NCBI RefSeq assembly: GCF_006538325.1
Contig: NZ_BJKK01000005.1
Location: forward strand, 62,001-126,000
From: Alteromonas sp. KUL42
Lineage (GTDB): Bacteria; Pseudomonadota; Gammaproteobacteria; Enterobacterales; Alteromonadaceae
Direction of reading: 5' to 3'
Length of the DNA stretch: 64,000 bases
Shown: positions 9,067-19,062 of the stretch, in pieces
How positions within the stretch are numbered: the stretch's first letter is position 1
Layout: each line of letters opens with the position of its first letter
Program-made: the position numbers and the translations under genes
The notes under the pieces: model-generated
What the model was told of the DNA's origin: nothing
What the model saw: only the letters and a program-made list of their open reading frames with translations
Databases searched by the model: none

Positions 9067-10599
9067 CTAGCCCAAGTTTCTATCTAGTTGCTTTTTTTGT
9101 TTAACACGTCTTTCAATAACTAATTTAAATAGCACTAAAACCAATGCCATCACAAAGCTAATAAAAGACCCAATAATCACGATTAGCGCCTTAGATGGCT
9201 TTTTGTATCTTCCCGATGCAAAAGGTGGACTCTCTACTGCGTATAAAGAGACGTCAGAAAAATCAAGTGATAGAGCGTTTAATTCATTTAACTCGTTTAG
9301 TAACGAAGCGAGTTCAGGAATAAAAGGGTCGTCAGTTTGCCTGTCTCTTAATATTTGTAAACGCTCATCGTTTTCGATCTCTATAATTTGTACATTTATA
9401 TCGTTAAGTTCTTGAATAAACTTTGCGTCATCAGCAGCACTTCGCTCTTTCATTTGCGCAAGTACTTGGTCATTTTTGACCGTTTCTATTTCTAAATCTA
9501 AAGCATTCAATTCTTCTAGATATTTTGAATCATTATCACGCTCTTTTAGCGTTTTTACTAAAGTTTCTAAATACTTGGTACCCATTAAATACAATGGTAA
9601 CGATTCGTCACCATTAACATTAATCTTTGTGGTTGTAGGGATACTGTCACCTTCTTTCAACTCATCAAGTGAAGTTGGATAAACGATATTTAAAGCTAGT
9701 GCAATTTTATGGGCTTCTTGTGCCTCGGCGATTTTTGTAGAACGATCCTTTTCAGCTTTTAATATCAATAGTTGACGCTTTTGTTGTAGTTTATTTAGCT
9801 TGAGCTGATTTGCTTCTTGTAAAATTTCAATCTCTGTTTGACGGCGACTAGTTGCGTTGGTTACTAGTAATTGCTTTTTCAAGCGTAGTTGTTCCAGTTT
9901 TTCTGCATTTCCTTCTATTAACCTTTCAATTTCAAACAGGCGCTGTTGCTTATAAACTTCTCTAAGCATCGTGATTTTTTGGTTTATTTGTTCTTTTTTG
10001 CCTGCAACCAAAATTTCTTCATTCTTTTCTAACTGTTTAACAATTTTCGTATTAACAAAAGGTAGGTACTGGTTTAAAAAGTCAACTGCCAATAATTCGT
10101 TGCGGTGACTGAAAGTAATAGAGAAACGAGTGCCGTCATTTAACAGATTAACGTCTCGTTTATTAGGAATGCGAATATCGTTTTCCATCATAGAAAACAG
10201 GCTAGTGAAATAGCGCTGTTTTTCAGCATCCAATGAAGCCTCATCAACATTCGGAAAAAACTCAGGAAGAATCTGCGACTCGTCTATAAAAGCATTAAAT
10301 GAAACTTTCGAAGTACTGTAATCATAAAAAAGCTTAAACACTTCGTCTGGCTCATACTGAGTAAGTCCATTGTTATTTAGTGAGCTTATATCAGCAAGCG
10401 AAGGTCTCGACAAATCTACTGACACTTGGTAGACCTTTGTTTTAAAAGACGCAAGCCCCAAGGACAACCCAATGCCAATGAACGTTATTAAAAGTATCAA
10501 CTTCCATCTTTCTACAATTAATAAAAAAAACTCAATAAAATCAATTTCGTCTTTTTGATAACTTTGGGTAGTTTCTTCACTACTTAACTTGCTCTGCAT
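9067..10599 (-). CDS. wzz: Wzz/polysaccharide co-polymerase chain-length determinant
   Basis: 510 residues. There is a short cytoplasmic start with the acidic EIDFIEFFLLIVERWKLI segment, a first membrane helix at about 35-50 (LILLITFIGIGLSLGL), a long periplasmic region with extended coiled-coil heptads (about 190-420), and a second helix near 477-497 following YKKPSKALIV. This is the plan of Wzz proteins, which set polymer length. At 510 residues it is larger than enterobacterial WzzB (about 325) and nearer to the longer FepE/WzzE-like or marine forms. It is the first gene of the cluster in transcription order. A 620-base gap with no gene lies upstream, presumably carrying its promoter. Confidence 0.88.
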   Translation of the reverse strand: MQSKLSSEETTQSYQKDEIDFIEFFLLIVERWKLILLITFIGIGLSLGLASFKTKVYQVSVDLSRPSLADISSLNNNGLTQYEPDEVFKLFYDYSTSKVSFNAFIDESQILPEFFPNVDEASLDAEKQRYFTSLFSMMENDIRIPNKRDVNLLNDGTRFSITFSHRNELLAVDFLNQYLPFVNTKIVKQLEKNEEILVAGKKEQINQKITMLREVYKQQRLFEIERLIEGNAEKLEQLRLKKQLLVTNATSRRQTEIEILQEANQLKLNKLQQKRQLLILKAEKDRSTKIAEAQEAHKIALALNIVYPTSLDELKEGDSIPTTTKINVNGDESLPLYLMGTKYLETLVKTLKERDNDSKYLEELNALDLEIETVKNDQVLAQMKERSAADDAKFIQELNDINVQIIEIENDERLQILRDRQTDDPFIPELASLLNELNELNALSLDFSDVSLYAVESPPFASGRYKKPSKALIVIIGSFISFVMALVLVLFKLVIERRVKQKKQLDRNLG

Positions 10600-11170
10600 T
10601 TTAACCCACTAATTATTCTGGTTTTAACTTCAATCCCTGTAAAGGCAGTATAAGTATAAACATTAACGATGATCTAGAATTGTATTTCAGACTATTCACT
10701 TAAAGTTTAATTAAACTTATTTGATAGTTCTTACATTTCTTTTTGACCTGCTAGGATGGAAAAATTTAGTAAACCTTGACGGTATTACATTAATTTACTA
10801 AGGCATTCTCTTTATTTGAGTACACCGTCTAGCCATTAACTATCAACAGCACATCTAAAATTTAGACTTCATCAATCAAGATAGTTATATCAAGTTATCT
10901 AGCTTCTAGTTGTTGTAATTAGTCACCTTTCAACTTATTTTCCCCGCAAACTGTTCATTGGTTCGTTAAATATAACCATAGTGAGTTTGTATTGGGTTGA
11001 ACGTAGAGCAGTAACCTTCTAGATTAACAAGTACAACATTACAACGTATCAGACTATCACAGATAGCGCGGCAGTATAAATGAACACATCAAAATTTCAA
11101 ATACAATGTGTATCACCAGTAATAAAGTTAGTGCATTCATATTGTAACAACTCAGCAAAACGAAACCATA
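10600..11170. other. AT-rich non-coding region upstream of wzz
   Basis: About 570 bases with no convincing reading frame on either strand. It separates the polysaccharide operon from the ribosomal cluster and should hold the wzz promoter. A TATACT hexamer on the minus strand lies near 10650 but lacks a good -35. A perfect 16-base palindrome sits at 10703-10718. I looked for the ops/JUMPstart element (GGCGGTAGC) that precedes many O-antigen operons and did not see it. Confidence 0.6.
10703..10718. repeat. Perfect 16-base palindrome upstream of wzz
   Basis: The bases AAGTTTAATTAAACTT read the same on both strands. The site lies about 105 bases upstream of the wzz start in an AT-rich stretch. 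It could be an operator for a dimeric regulator, but AT-rich palindromes arise easily by chance. No second copy was seen nearby. Confidence 0.4.
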
Positions 11171-11206
11171 AAAAAAGGGCCTGAGTTTTCACTCACGCCC
11201 TTTTTT
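11171..11206. terminator. Intrinsic terminator after rplQ
   Basis: An A6 tract, a GC-rich stem (GGGC and TGAG pairing with CTCA and GCCC around one mismatch, six-base loop) and a T6 tract. It works in both orientations. For the minus strand it lies 17 bases past the rplQ stop and should end the alpha operon transcript. Confidence 0.85.
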
Positions 11207-11222
11207 CTATTTCGAGTATTAA

Positions 11223-11624
11223 TTACTCTTCAGTTGCTTCTACTGTTTCTTCTTCAGCTTCTACAACTGGACGGTCAACTAGCTCAACATATGCCATTGG
11301 GGCATTGTCGCCAGCACGGAAACCGCATTTAAGAATGCGAGTGTAACCGCCTGGACGAGCTTCGTAACGAGGACCAAGCTCGTTGAATAGTTTACCTACA
11401 ACTTCTTTATCACCAGTGCGAGCGAAAGCTAGACGACGGTTTGCAACGCTGTCTTGCTTAGCCATAGTGATTAGAGGCTCAATTACGCGACGTAATTCTT
11501 TCGCTTTTGGTAACGTAGTTTTGATCACTTCGTGCTTGACCAAAGAACCGGCCATGTTTTTGAACATAGCTTGACGATGGCTGCTGTTGCGATTCAACTG
11601 ACGACCACTCTTACGATGGCGCAT
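11223..11624 (-). CDS. rplQ: 50S ribosomal protein L17
   Basis: 133 residues beginning [17 protein letters not shown], the invariant L17 start. L17 is a primary binding protein of the large subunit near the exit tunnel. The C-terminus ends in an acidic tail ([12 protein letters not shown]). It is the last gene of the alpha operon (rpsM-rpsK-rpsD-rpoA-rplQ), 41 bases after rpoA and followed by a strong terminator. The assignment is certain from sequence and position. Confidence 0.98.
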   Translation of the reverse strand: MRHRKSGRQLNRNSSHRQAMFKNMAGSLVKHEVIKTTLPKAKELRRVIEPLITMAKQDSVANRRLAFARTGDKEVVGKLFNELGPRYEARPGGYTRILKCGFRAGDNAPMAYVELVDRPVVEAEEETVEATEE

Positions 11625-11665
11625 AGTTTTATCCTTCTCTACAAATCAGTTTGATAAAAACCTGA

Positions 11666-12652
11666 TTAATCTTTTTCAGCGATGCTCTCTGGTGGCCAGT
11701 TTTCTAGGCGCATACCTAGAGATAGACCACGAGATGCTAGAACATCTTTGATTTCAGTTAGCGATTTCTTACCAAGGTTTGGTGTTTTAAGTAACTCAAC
11801 CTCAGTGCGCTGTACCAGGTCACCAATATACTGGATAGCTTCTGCTTTCAAACAGTTTGCAGAACGTACTGTCAGCTCTAGGTCATCTACTGGACGAAGC
11901 AGAATCGGATCGAATTCTGGCTTCTCCTCTTTCGCTTCTGGCTCTGATACATCACGTAGATCTACGAATGCATCAAGCTGTTCAGCTAGGATAGTAGCAG
12001 AACGGCGGATCGCTTCTTCAGGATCCAATGTACCGTTCGTTTCCATGTCGATGATTAGTTTGTCTAGGTCTGTGCGTTGTTCAACACGAGCAGACTCTAC
12101 ACTGTATGCAATACGTTCAACTGGGCTGTATGAAGCGTCAACTAACAAACGACCAATTGGACGATCATCTTCTTCAGAGGAGCGACGGGTAGAAGCTGGT
12201 ACGTAACCACGACCCATTTCTACTTTAATACGCATGCTGATTTCAGCTTCGCCAGTTAAAGTACAAATTACGTGGTCAGGGTTAACGATTTCTACGTCGC
12301 CATCATGCTGAATATCACCAGCAACAACAGGGCCAGCGCCAGATTTCACTAGAGTTAGGGTTGCCTCAGTTTTACCTTCAAGGCGAACCGCTAAACCTTT
12401 TAGATTTAGCAAGATTTCAATTACGTCTTCCTGTACACCTTCTTTGGTGCTGTACTCGTGAAGAACGCCATCAATTTCTACCTCTGTTACTGCACATCCT
12501 GGCATAGATGACAATAAAATACGACGTAGGGCGTTACCTAAAGTGTGGCCAAAGCCGCGCTCTAGTGGTTCCAAAGTTACTTTGGCACGAGTAGGAGAAA
12601 CGTTTTCGATCTCAACTAATCTCGGTTTTAGGAATTCAGTCACAGAACCCAC
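11666..12652 (-). CDS. rpoA: RNA polymerase alpha subunit
   Basis: 328 residues, matching the E. coli length of 329. The N-terminal domain (about 1-235) that dimerises and nucleates core assembly includes [22 protein letters not shown] near 32-53. The C-terminal domain (about 250-325) that contacts UP elements and activators contains [15 protein letters not shown] and [19 protein letters not shown]. It lies between rpsD and rplQ, the usual alpha operon order. Nothing unusual is seen. Confidence 0.98.
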   Translation of the reverse strand: MGSVTEFLKPRLVEIENVSPTRAKVTLEPLERGFGHTLGNALRRILLSSMPGCAVTEVEIDGVLHEYSTKEGVQEDVIEILLNLKGLAVRLEGKTEATLTLVKSGAGPVVAGDIQHDGDVEIVNPDHVICTLTGEAEISMRIKVEMGRGYVPASTRRSSEEDDRPIGRLLVDASYSPVERIAYSVESARVEQRTDLDKLIIDMETNGTLDPEEAIRRSATILAEQLDAFVDLRDVSEPEAKEEKPEFDPILLRPVDDLELTVRSANCLKAEAIQYIGDLVQRTEVELLKTPNLGKKSLTEIKDVLASRGLSLGMRLENWPPESIAEKD

Positions 12653-12674
12653 AATGCTTCCTCTTTAGTTAGCT

Positions 12675-13295
12675 TTACTTAGAGTAAAGTTCGACGATCA
12701 ACTGTTCGTTAATTTCAGCAGACAGGTCAGTTCTTTCAGGAACGCGCTTGAAAGTGCCTTCCATTTTGCTGCTATCTACTTCAATCCAGGTTGGCTTCTC
12801 ACGTTGGTCAGCCAGTTCTAAAGCAGCAACGATACGCGCTTGCTTTTTAGCCTTTTCACGAACAGAAACCACGTCTTCGGCAGAAACGTTAAACGATGGA
12901 ATGTTCACAACTTGACCATTAACCATGATCGCCTTGTGGCTTACTAGCTGACGTGCTTCAGCACGAGTACTAGCAAATCCCATACGGTAAACTACGTTGT
13001 CAAGACGCTGTTCTAGAAGTTGCAACAAGTTTTCACCTGTGTTGCCTTTTAGACGAGCAGCTTCTTTATAGTAGTTGCGGAATTGTTTTTCCAGAACGCC
13101 GTACATACGACGAACTTTTTGTTTTTCACGCAGCTGAACACCGTAGTCAGACAGACGGCCACGACGGGCACCGTGCTGACCAGGCGCTGTATCGATTTTA
13201 CATTTAGAATCGATTGCGCGAACGCCGCTTTTTAGGAACAGGTCAGTTCCTTCGCGACGGCTAAGTTTGAGTTTTGGACCCAAATATCTTGCCAT
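12675..13295 (-). CDS. rpsD: 30S ribosomal protein S4
   Basis: 206 residues beginning [20 protein letters not shown]. It contains the S4 RNA-binding domain around 95-160 ([31 protein letters not shown]). S4 starts 30S assembly by binding 16S rRNA. In enterobacteria it also represses its own operon by binding a pseudoknot at the rpsM start. A matching leader element is visible at 14081-14150, so the same feedback is likely here. Confidence 0.98.
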   Translation of the reverse strand: MARYLGPKLKLSRREGTDLFLKSGVRAIDSKCKIDTAPGQHGARRGRLSDYGVQLREKQKVRRMYGVLEKQFRNYYKEAARLKGNTGENLLQLLEQRLDNVVYRMGFASTRAEARQLVSHKAIMVNGQVVNIPSFNVSAEDVVSVREKAKKQARIVAALELADQREKPTWIEVDSSKMEGTFKRVPERTDLSAEINEQLIVELYSK

Positions 13296-13319
13296 GATCT
13301 TTCTCCAACTGTCCGTCGA

Positions 13320-13712
13320 TTAAACGCGACGTTTTTTCGGTGGACGACAACCGTTGTGAGGAATAGGGGTCACATCGGTAATGTTTGTGATCTTATAACC
13401 TGTAGCGTTAAGAGCACGGATCGCAGACTCACGGCCTGGACCTGGACCTTTAACAAAAACTTCAAGGTTCTTAAGACCGTATTCTTGTGCAGCAACACCT
13501 GCACGCTCAGCAGCAACCTGTGCAGCAAATGGGGTAGATTTACGTGAACCACGGAAACCTGAACCACCAGATGTCGCCCATGCTAGTGCATTGCCTTGAC
13601 GGTCTGTAATAGTCACAATTGTGTTGTTGAAAGACGCATGGATATGAGCCATACCGTCTGCAACCTGACGTTTAGCGCGTTTACGCGTGCTACGAGCTGG
13701 TGCTTTAGCCAT
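13320..13712 (-). CDS. rpsK: 30S ribosomal protein S11
   Basis: 130 residues. It contains [28 protein letters not shown] and ends with [11 protein letters not shown], both standard for S11. S11 forms part of the platform of the small subunit near the mRNA exit. The gene lies 14 bases after rpsM and 24 bases before rpsD in the alpha operon. Length and sequence are normal. Confidence 0.98.
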   Translation of the reverse strand: MAKAPARSTRKRAKRQVADGMAHIHASFNNTIVTITDRQGNALAWATSGGSGFRGSRKSTPFAAQVAAERAGVAAQEYGLKNLEVFVKGPGPGRESAIRALNATGYKITNITDVTPIPHNGCRPPKKRRV

Positions 13713-13726
13713 AACTTACTCCCCGC

Positions 13727-14083
13727 TTACTTCTTAATTGGCTTACGAGGACCTTTACGGGTACGCGCATTAGTTTTAGTGCGCTGACCACGTAGAGGCA
13801 AGCTACGACGGTGGCGAATACCACGGAAGCAACCCAGGTCCATCAAACGTTTGATGCTCATAGAGACTTCACGGCGTAGATCACCTTCAACGGTGAATTT
13901 AGCCACTTCGTCACGAAGCTTATCAATAGTAGCTTCGTCTAGCTCTTTGATTTTTGTATTTTCTGCAACACCAGCACCCGCACAAATGCTTTTCGCACGT
14001 GTGGGGCCAACGCCATAGATCGCTTGGATAGCGATTACAGCATGCTTGTGCTCAGGAATGTTAATGCCAGCGATACGGGCCAT
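13727..14083 (-). CDS. rpsM: 30S ribosomal protein S13
   Basis: 118 residues from the ATG at 14083, giving [20 protein letters not shown] frame-compatible ATG three codons earlier is rejected: the start at 14083 matches the family N-terminus and has an AGGAG upstream. The helix-two-turn-helix region ([15 protein letters not shown]) and the basic C-terminal tail ([15 protein letters not shown]) are intact. S13 contacts P-site tRNA and the 50S subunit. It is the first gene of the alpha operon, and its start region is the likely S4 repressor target. Confidence 0.97.
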   Translation of the reverse strand: MARIAGINIPEHKHAVIAIQAIYGVGPTRAKSICAGAGVAENTKIKELDEATIDKLRDEVAKFTVEGDLRREVSMSIKRLMDLGCFRGIRHRRSLPLRGQRTKTNARTRKGPRKPIKK

Positions 14084-14150
14084 TAACAGCACTCCTCTTG
14101 TTTATTTGTCGACGACCTAAAAAGCCCGATAGGATACTTACCCGTCGACT
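14081..14150 (-). promoter_or_regulatory. Alpha-operon leader (S4 repressor-binding pseudoknot) at rpsM
   Basis: On the minus strand the leader reads GTATCC, then CGGGCTTTTTAGG, then AGGAGTGC ahead of ATGGCC. As remembered, the E. coli alpha leader has GTATCC, CGGGCTTTTCAG and AGGAGTGC before its GTGGCC start. Complementary GTCGAC segments at 14144-14149 and 14108-14113 can form the closing stem. S4 binding here would block translation of rpsM and the genes after it. The call rests on remembered similarity and visible pairing; a covariance search against the Alpha_RBS family would settle it. Confidence 0.75.
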
Positions 14151-14190
14151 AAATTGCAAATTAAGGTTCAAAATACTTTTAAACAAAACT

Positions 14191-14223
14191 AGCAGAACCT
14201 GATAAGTACTGTCAGGTTCTGCT
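14191..14223 (-). terminator. Hairpin between rpmJ and the alpha operon
   Basis: AGCAGAACCTGA at 14191-14202 pairs perfectly with TCAGGTTCTGCT at 14212-14223 around a 9-base loop. On the minus strand the stem is followed by AGTTTTGTTT, a moderate U-rich tract. It lies 33 bases past the rpmJ stop and before the alpha leader, so it is probably a partial terminator or attenuator of the spc transcript. Confidence 0.6.
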
Positions 14224-14255
14224 TACAGCTTTGCCAATATTCTGTACCGCTTAGA

Positions 14256-14372
14256 TTAGCCTTGACGCTGCTTATGCTTAGGGTCAGAACTGCAAATTAC
14301 ACGCACAACACCGTTGCGCTTGATAACTTTACAATTACGGCAAATCTTTTTAACTGATGCACGAACTTTCAT
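14256..14372 (-). CDS. rpmJ: 50S ribosomal protein L36
   Basis: 38 residues from the ATG at 14372 ([20 protein letters not shown]), ending HKQRQG. It is the zinc-ribbon type, with C11, C14, C27 and H33 present, so this is the zinc-requiring paralogue. It stabilises 23S rRNA in the large subunit. It lies after secY at the end of the spc block, as in E. coli. Short but unmistakable. Confidence 0.97.
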
Positions 14373-14410
14373 TACATCACTCCCCTTTCTTTCAAAATTA
14401 AGGGGCTAAC

Positions 14411-15730
14411 TTATCGGCCGTAGCCTTTAAGGTTAGCTTTTTTCAGCACAGACTCATATTGACTTGACATCAAATGTGTCTGTACTTGTGCCATAAAGTC
14501 CATGATAACCACTACGATAATTAGAAGCGACGTACCACCGAAGTAGAACGGCACATTCCAAGCAATTAGCATGAATTCAGGCACTAAACAAATAAAGGTT
14601 ATGTACAGTGCGCCAGCCAGTGTAAGGCGAGTCATTACCTTGTCAATGTAACGCGATGTTTGCTCACCTGGACGAATGCCAGGAATGAACGCACCAGATT
14701 TCTTCAAGTTATCTGCTGTATCACGCGGGTTGAAAACCAACGCCGTGTAGAAGAAGCAGAAGAAGATAATCGCTGCTGCGTATAACATCACGTACAGCGG
14801 TTGACCAGGAGATAGCATAAGCGCTACATCTTGCAACCACGCTGTTGATTCATTCTGTCCAAACCACCCTGCGATGGTACCCGGGAACAGAATTATGCTA
14901 GAAGCAAAGATTGGTGGAATTACACCAGCAATGTTGACTTTAAGCGGTAAATGGGTGCTTTGCGCAGCAAAAACTTGACGGCCTTGCTGACGTTTCGCGT
15001 AGTTTACCACAATTCTGCGCTGTCCGCGCTCTACAAATACAACTAAGTATGTAAGAGCGATAACAATTACGCCAATCAACAACAGAAACAACATGTTTAT
15101 GTCGCCCTGCCTTGCTTGTTCCGCAGTCTGACCTATCGCTGTTGGCAGACCGGCAACAATACCAGCAAAAATCAATATAGAGATACCGTTACCAATACCT
15201 CGTTCGGTAATTTGCTCACCTAACCACATTAGGAACATAGTTCCTGTGACTAGACTCACTACTGCCGTGAAGTAGAATCCGAAGCCAGGGTTTATCACCA
15301 ATCCATTAATCAGGTTAGGCAGACCAGTCGAAATACCAATTGACTGGAAGACCGCCAATACTAACGTTAAATAACGTGTGTACTGACTGATCTTACGACG
15401 ACCTGCCTCGCCTTCTTTTTTAAGCTCCACCATCGGTGGGTGAACCACCGAGAGCAACTGCATGATAATGGATGCAGTAATGTATGGCATAATGCCCAAA
15501 GCCAGAACGGATGCACGCTCAAGCGCACCACCAGAGAACATGTTAAACATTTCTACAATGGTGCCTTTTTGTTGCTCGAACAAGTCAGCAAGTACAGCCG
15601 GATCGATGCCAGGAATAGGAACATAAGAACCTAGCCTGAAAACAACAATCGCACCTAGTACGAACAACAATCTTGCTTTAAGCTCACTCAAACCGCTTTT
15701 CGCGCCTGAATCCAATCCTGGTTTAGCCAT
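14411..15730 (-). CDS. secY: Protein translocase channel subunit SecY
   Basis: 439 residues with ten predicted membrane helices. It contains the plug and first-loop region [44 protein letters not shown] and the conserved cytoplasmic loop [36 protein letters not shown]. SecY forms the channel for protein export and membrane insertion with SecE and SecG. It starts five bases after rplO, and its translation is presumably coupled. Length matches E. coli SecY (443). Confidence 0.98.
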   Translation of the reverse strand: MAKPGLDSGAKSGLSELKARLLFVLGAIVVFRLGSYVPIPGIDPAVLADLFEQQKGTIVEMFNMFSGGALERASVLALGIMPYITASIIMQLLSVVHPPMVELKKEGEAGRRKISQYTRYLTLVLAVFQSIGISTGLPNLINGLVINPGFGFYFTAVVSLVTGTMFLMWLGEQITERGIGNGISILIFAGIVAGLPTAIGQTAEQARQGDINMLFLLLIGVIVIALTYLVVFVERGQRRIVVNYAKRQQGRQVFAAQSTHLPLKVNIAGVIPPIFASSIILFPGTIAGWFGQNESTAWLQDVALMLSPGQPLYVMLYAAAIIFFCFFYTALVFNPRDTADNLKKSGAFIPGIRPGEQTSRYIDKVMTRLTLAGALYITFICLVPEFMLIAWNVPFYFGGTSLLIIVVVIMDFMAQVQTHLMSSQYESVLKKANLKGYGR

Positions 15731-15735
15731 CTAGC

Positions 15736-16170
15736 TTATTCCTCTACTTTACCGCCAGCAGCTTCAATCGCTTCTTTAGCGCCTTTAGTAACCTTCAACC
15801 CGCTTACTGTAACAGCGCGTGATACTTCACCGCTCTTAACAACTTTAACGAACTGGATTTCTTTCTTAACGATACCAGCTGCTTTTAAAGTCTCAAGAGA
15901 CGCAGTATCACCATCAACCTTTGCGATTTCAGCAAGAGTTACTTGATCAGTAACAAAGCTCTTGCGCGAAGTGAAACCGAACTTAGGAAGACGACGCTGG
16001 ATAGGCATCTGACCACCTTCGAATCCTGGCTTAACACGGCCACCTGAACGGCTTTTTTGACCTTTGTGACCTACGCCACCTGTTTTACCAAGACCTGAGC
16101 CGATACCACGACCAGTACGCTTACCAGTAGGCTTTGAACCTTCGGCTGGAGAAATTGTATTTAAACGCAT
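15736..16170 (-). CDS. rplO: 50S ribosomal protein L15
   Basis: 144 residues starting [32 protein letters not shown], the Gly/Arg/Lys-rich extended arm of L15 that threads into 23S rRNA, followed by the globular part with [32 protein letters not shown]. It lies between rpmD (three-base gap) and secY (five-base gap) in the spc operon. Nothing unusual. Confidence 0.98.
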   Translation of the reverse strand: MRLNTISPAEGSKPTGKRTGRGIGSGLGKTGGVGHKGQKSRSGGRVKPGFEGGQMPIQRRLPKFGFTSRKSFVTDQVTLAEIAKVDGDTASLETLKAAGIVKKEIQFVKVVKSGEVSRAVTVSGLKVTKGAKEAIEAAGGKVEE

Positions 16171-16173
16171 GTC

Positions 16174-16353
16174 TTACTCCTCCACGATCTCAACCATGTA
16201 ATATACACGGTTGATCATGCCACGTACGGCTGGGGTATCTTCCAGTTCACGAACATGGTTGATTTTACGAAGGCCTAAACCTTTAAGCGTAGCTTTGTGC
16301 TTTGGCAGACGGCCAATTGCACTTTTAGTTTGCTTTACTTTAATCGTTGCCAT
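16174..16353 (-). CDS. rpmD: 50S ribosomal protein L30
   Basis: 59 residues from the ATG at 16353 ([20 protein letters not shown]), containing [28 protein letters not shown] and ending MVEIVEE. L30 is a small alpha/beta protein on the back of the large subunit and is absent from some bacteria. It is placed between rpsE (six-base gap) and rplO. Size and sequence are typical. Confidence 0.97.
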   Translation of the reverse strand: MATIKVKQTKSAIGRLPKHKATLKGLGLRKINHVRELEDTPAVRGMINRVYYMVEIVEE

Positions 16354-16359
16354 GTCTGA

Positions 16360-16860
16360 TTACCCCAAAATTTCTTCTACAGACAATCCACGCTTCGCAG
16401 CAACTTTCGCCGGGCTGTTCATTTCTGTCAGCGCGTTGATTGTTGCACGTACAACGTTGATTGGGTTTGTAGAGCCGTAACATTTTGAAAGTACGTTTTG
16501 TACACCAGCTACTTCAAGTACTGCACGCATCGCACCACCAGCAATAATACCGGTACCTTCAGATGCTGGCTGCATGTAAACTTTAGAGCCAGAGTGACGA
16601 CCTTTAATAGGGTGCTGTAACGTGTGACCGTTAAGATCTACGTCAACCATGTTGCGACGAGCCTTTTCCATTGCTTTTTGGATTGCAGCAGGAACTTCAC
16701 GTGCCTTACCGTAACCAAAACCAACGCGACCGTTACCGTCACCCACTACTGTCAATGCAGTGAAACTAAAGATTCGACCACCTTTAACCACTTTAGAAAC
16801 GCGGTTTACAGCGATCAATTTCTCTAGAAATTCACCATTTTGAACGTCTTGTTTAGCCAT
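16360..16860 (-). CDS. rpsE: 30S ribosomal protein S5
   Basis: 166 residues. The N-terminal double-stranded RNA-binding-like domain contains [45 protein letters not shown], and the C-terminal domain includes [28 protein letters not shown]5 lines the mRNA entry and affects decoding accuracy; its Val-Val-Lys-Gly-Gly loop is where spectinomycin resistance changes occur in other bacteria and looks wild type here. Spc operon position between rplR and rpmD is standard. Confidence 0.98.
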   Translation of the reverse strand: MAKQDVQNGEFLEKLIAVNRVSKVVKGGRIFSFTALTVVGDGNGRVGFGYGKAREVPAAIQKAMEKARRNMVDVDLNGHTLQHPIKGRHSGSKVYMQPASEGTGIIAGGAMRAVLEVAGVQNVLSKCYGSTNPINVVRATINALTEMNSPAKVAAKRGLSVEEILG

Positions 16861-16869
16861 TATAAACTC

Positions 16870-17223
16870 CTAGAACTGAAGACCAGCTTCGCGAGCTGCA
16901 TCAGCTAATGCTTTAACGCGACCGTGGTATTGGAAACCACTACGATCGAAAGCCACTGCTTTAATGCCTTTCTCAAGTGCGCGCTCTGCGATTGCTTTAC
17001 CGACTACCGTCGCTGCTTCAGCATTACCTGTAGACTTAAGACCTTCTGCAAGGCCTTTCTCAACAGTTGAAGCTGCAGCCAACACTTCAGAACCGCAAGG
17101 AGCGATTAACTGAGCGTAGATGTGGCGAGGTGTACGGTTTACTACCAAGCGATGCGCGGCCAGTTCACGAATTTTTGCACGTGCGCGAGTAGCGCGACGA
17201 ATGCGAGCTGTTTTCTTATCCAT
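16870..17223 (-). CDS. rplR: 50S ribosomal protein L18
   Basis: 117 residues from the ATG at 17223, giving [21 protein letters not shown], matching the E. coli length and start. An in-frame ATG four codons earlier (17235) would add MGDT and is not favoured by family alignment. L18 binds 5S rRNA with L5 and L25. The C-terminus [26 protein letters not shown] is intact. It follows rplF in the spc operon. Confidence 0.97.
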   Translation of the reverse strand: MDKKTARIRRATRARAKIRELAAHRLVVNRTPRHIYAQLIAPCGSEVLAAASTVEKGLAEGLKSTGNAEAATVVGKAIAERALEKGIKAVAFDRSGFQYHGRVKALADAAREAGLQF

Positions 17224-17235
17224 CGTATCACCCAC

Positions 17236-17768
17236 CTACTTTTTCTTAGCTTCTTTACGACGTACATTTTCATCAGCATAACGTACACCCTTGCCTTTAT
17301 AAGGCTCTGGTGGACGGTAACCACGAATGTTCGCCGCAACCTGACCAACCACCTGCTTATCCGCGCCTTTAACGAGGATTTCAGTTTGGCTAGGAGTTTC
17401 AACCGTAATGCCTTCTGGCATTTCGTATACTACAGGGTGAGAGAAACCTAGAGTAAGGTTCAACTTGGCACCTTGTGCTTGTGCACGGTAACCAACACCT
17501 AACAATGTAAGTTTTTCTCGAAACCTTGTGAAACACCTTGAACCATTGCATTTAGGATAGAGCGAGCAGTACCTGCTTGTGCCCAACTATTTGCAAAGCC
17601 TTCACGAGGAAGTGCTTTAAGTTGGTTCTCTTCCTGTGCAATTTCAACAGCGTCATTAAAAACGCGAGTCAAAGTGCCTTTACTACCTTTAACAGTAACT
17701 TCTTGACCAGAGATAGAAACTTCTACACCTGATACAACGTCTACTGGGGCTTTTGCTATACGTGACAT
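17236..17768 (-). pseudogene. rplF: 50S ribosomal protein L6, interrupted by a one-base frameshift
   Basis: The reading frame from 17768 ([20 protein letters not shown]) proceeds normally to QGVSQGFEK and then shifts at the T5 run at 17512-17516 (A5 on the coding strand). The rest of L6 ([27 protein letters not shown] to the stop at 17236) continues in the neighbouring frame. Restoring one A gives [13 protein letters not shown] and a 177-residue protein, exactly the E. coli length. L6 is normally needed for growth, so a sequence error in a homopolymer is far more likely than a dead gene. It is marked as broken only because the given sequence does not encode it in one frame. Confidence 0.93.
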
Positions 17769-17781
17769 TTCAACTCCTCCG

Positions 17782-18174
17782 TTATGCTACATAACCGATG
17801 ATCTCACCGCCCATGCCAGCGTTACGCGCTGCACGGTCAGTCATCACACCTTTAGAAGTCGACACGATAGCGATACCTAAACCACCCATGACCTTTGGAA
17901 GCTCATCTTTTTTCTTATAGATGCGCAGACCAGGACGGCTTACACGTTCGATAGTGTCAATTACTTGCTTGCCTTCGAAGTACTTAAGCGTAACTTCTAA
18001 AACAGGCTTAACGTCACCAGAAGCGGCGAAGTCTGCAATGTAACCTTCTGCTTTCAATACTTCACAAATTGCAACGCGAAGTTTTGAAGAAGGCATAGTT
18101 ACAGAAACTTTCTGTGCCATCTGGCCGTTACGGATGCGGGTAAACATATCCGCGATAGGATCTTGCATGCTCAT
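17782..18174 (-). CDS. rpsH: 30S ribosomal protein S8
   Basis: 130 residues starting [22 protein letters not shown], the same length as in E. coli, with the C-terminal [27 protein letters not shown] that binds 16S rRNA helix 21. In E. coli S8 also represses the spc operon at the rplE start; I did not identify that site here. The flanking order rpsN-rpsH-rplF is standard. Confidence 0.98.
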   Translation of the reverse strand: MSMQDPIADMFTRIRNGQMAQKVSVTMPSSKLRVAICEVLKAEGYIADFAASGDVKPVLEVTLKYFEGKQVIDTIERVSRPGLRIYKKKDELPKVMGGLGIAIVSTSKGVMTDRAARNAGMGGEIIGYVA

Positions 18175-18187
18175 TATCAGCTACTCC

Positions 18188-18493
18188 TTACCAGCTGGCT
18201 TTCTTAAGGCCAGGGACTTCACCGCGCATCGCAGCTTCACGAAGCTTGATACGGCTAAGACCGAATTTGCGTAGGTAACCATGTGGACGTCCAGTTACAC
18301 GACAACGGTTACGTTGACGAGACTTACTAGAGTCACGTGGCAGTTGTTGTAGCTTCAGAACAGCGTCCCAACGCTCTTCTTCAGAAGCGTTAACATCGCT
18401 GATAATCGCTTTAAGTGCGGCGCGCTTTTCAGCATACTTAGCTACTAGCTTAGTACGCTTAGCTTCACGTGCCTTCATTGATTCTTTTGCCAT
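18188..18493 (-). CDS. rpsN: 30S ribosomal protein S14
   Basis: 101 residues starting [24 protein letters not shown] and ending [21 protein letters not shown]. This is the long S14 form. It has only a single cysteine ([23 protein letters not shown]), so it is the zinc-independent type. S14 sits in the small-subunit head. Order rplE-rpsN-rpsH is standard. Confidence 0.98.
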   Translation of the reverse strand: MAKESMKAREAKRTKLVAKYAEKRAALKAIISDVNASEEERWDAVLKLQQLPRDSSKSRQRNRCRVTGRPHGYLRKFGLSRIKLREAAMRGEVPGLKKASW

Positions 18494-18505
18494 AACCCTA
18501 CACCC

Positions 18506-19045
18506 TTACTTTTTGAATGGGAAGTTAAACGCGTCCAGCAGAGCACGTGCTTCTTCATTAGAGCTCGCACTGGTAGTGATAGTAATATCCATACCACGAA
18601 CTTTATCCACTTTATCGAAATCGATTTCAGGGAAAATGATTTGCTCACGCACGCCCATGCTGTAGTTACCACGACCGTCGAATGATTTAGGATTCAAACC
18701 ACGGAAATCGCGGATACGCGGGATAGCGATTGAAATCAAACGCTCTAGGAATTCCCACATACGCTCGCCACGTAGGGTTACTTTACAGCCAATCGGATAA
18801 CCTTCACGGATTTTAAAACCCGCTACTGATTTTCTTGCAACCGTAACAACAGGCTTCTGACCGGCGATAGCCGTCATGTCAGCTTGAGCATTCTCAAGTA
18901 CCTTTTTGTCAGCAACTGCTTCACCTAAACCCATGTTTAGAGTGATTTTTTCAATCCGAGGGACTTGCATGACGCTTTTGTATCCGAACTGCTTAGCAAG
19001 TTCAGCTACTACTGTTTCTTTATAGAAATCATGCAGTTTCGCCAT
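18506..19045 (-). CDS. rplE: 50S ribosomal protein L5
   Basis: 179 residues from the ATG at 19045 ([39 protein letters not shown]). A start four codons upstream is possible but does not match the family. L5 binds 5S rRNA and contacts tRNA in the P site. The C-terminus [27 protein letters not shown] is normal. It follows rplX by 17 bases. Confidence 0.97.
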   Translation of the reverse strand: MAKLHDFYKETVVAELAKQFGYKSVMQVPRIEKITLNMGLGEAVADKKVLENAQADMTAIAGQKPVVTVARKSVAGFKIREGYPIGCKVTLRGERMWEFLERLISIAIPRIRDFRGLNPKSFDGRGNYSMGVREQIIFPEIDFDKVDKVRGMDITITTSASSNEEARALLDAFNFPFKK

Positions 19046-19062
19046 CGTACTCTCCAATATAA

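Noticed and set aside
10600..11170. JUMPstart/ops element before the polysaccharide operon
   Set aside because: I looked for GGCGGTAGC and its complement in this region and found none.
11682..12206. Long plus-strand open frame inside rpoA
   Set aside because: It is the antisense of the conserved rpoA coding sequence, rich in Ser and Arg as such shadows are, with no independent ribosome binding site.
17236..17768. Programmed frameshift in rplF
   Set aside because: L6 is not known to use frameshifting, and two other unrelated genes show the same kind of homopolymer break, which points to sequence error.
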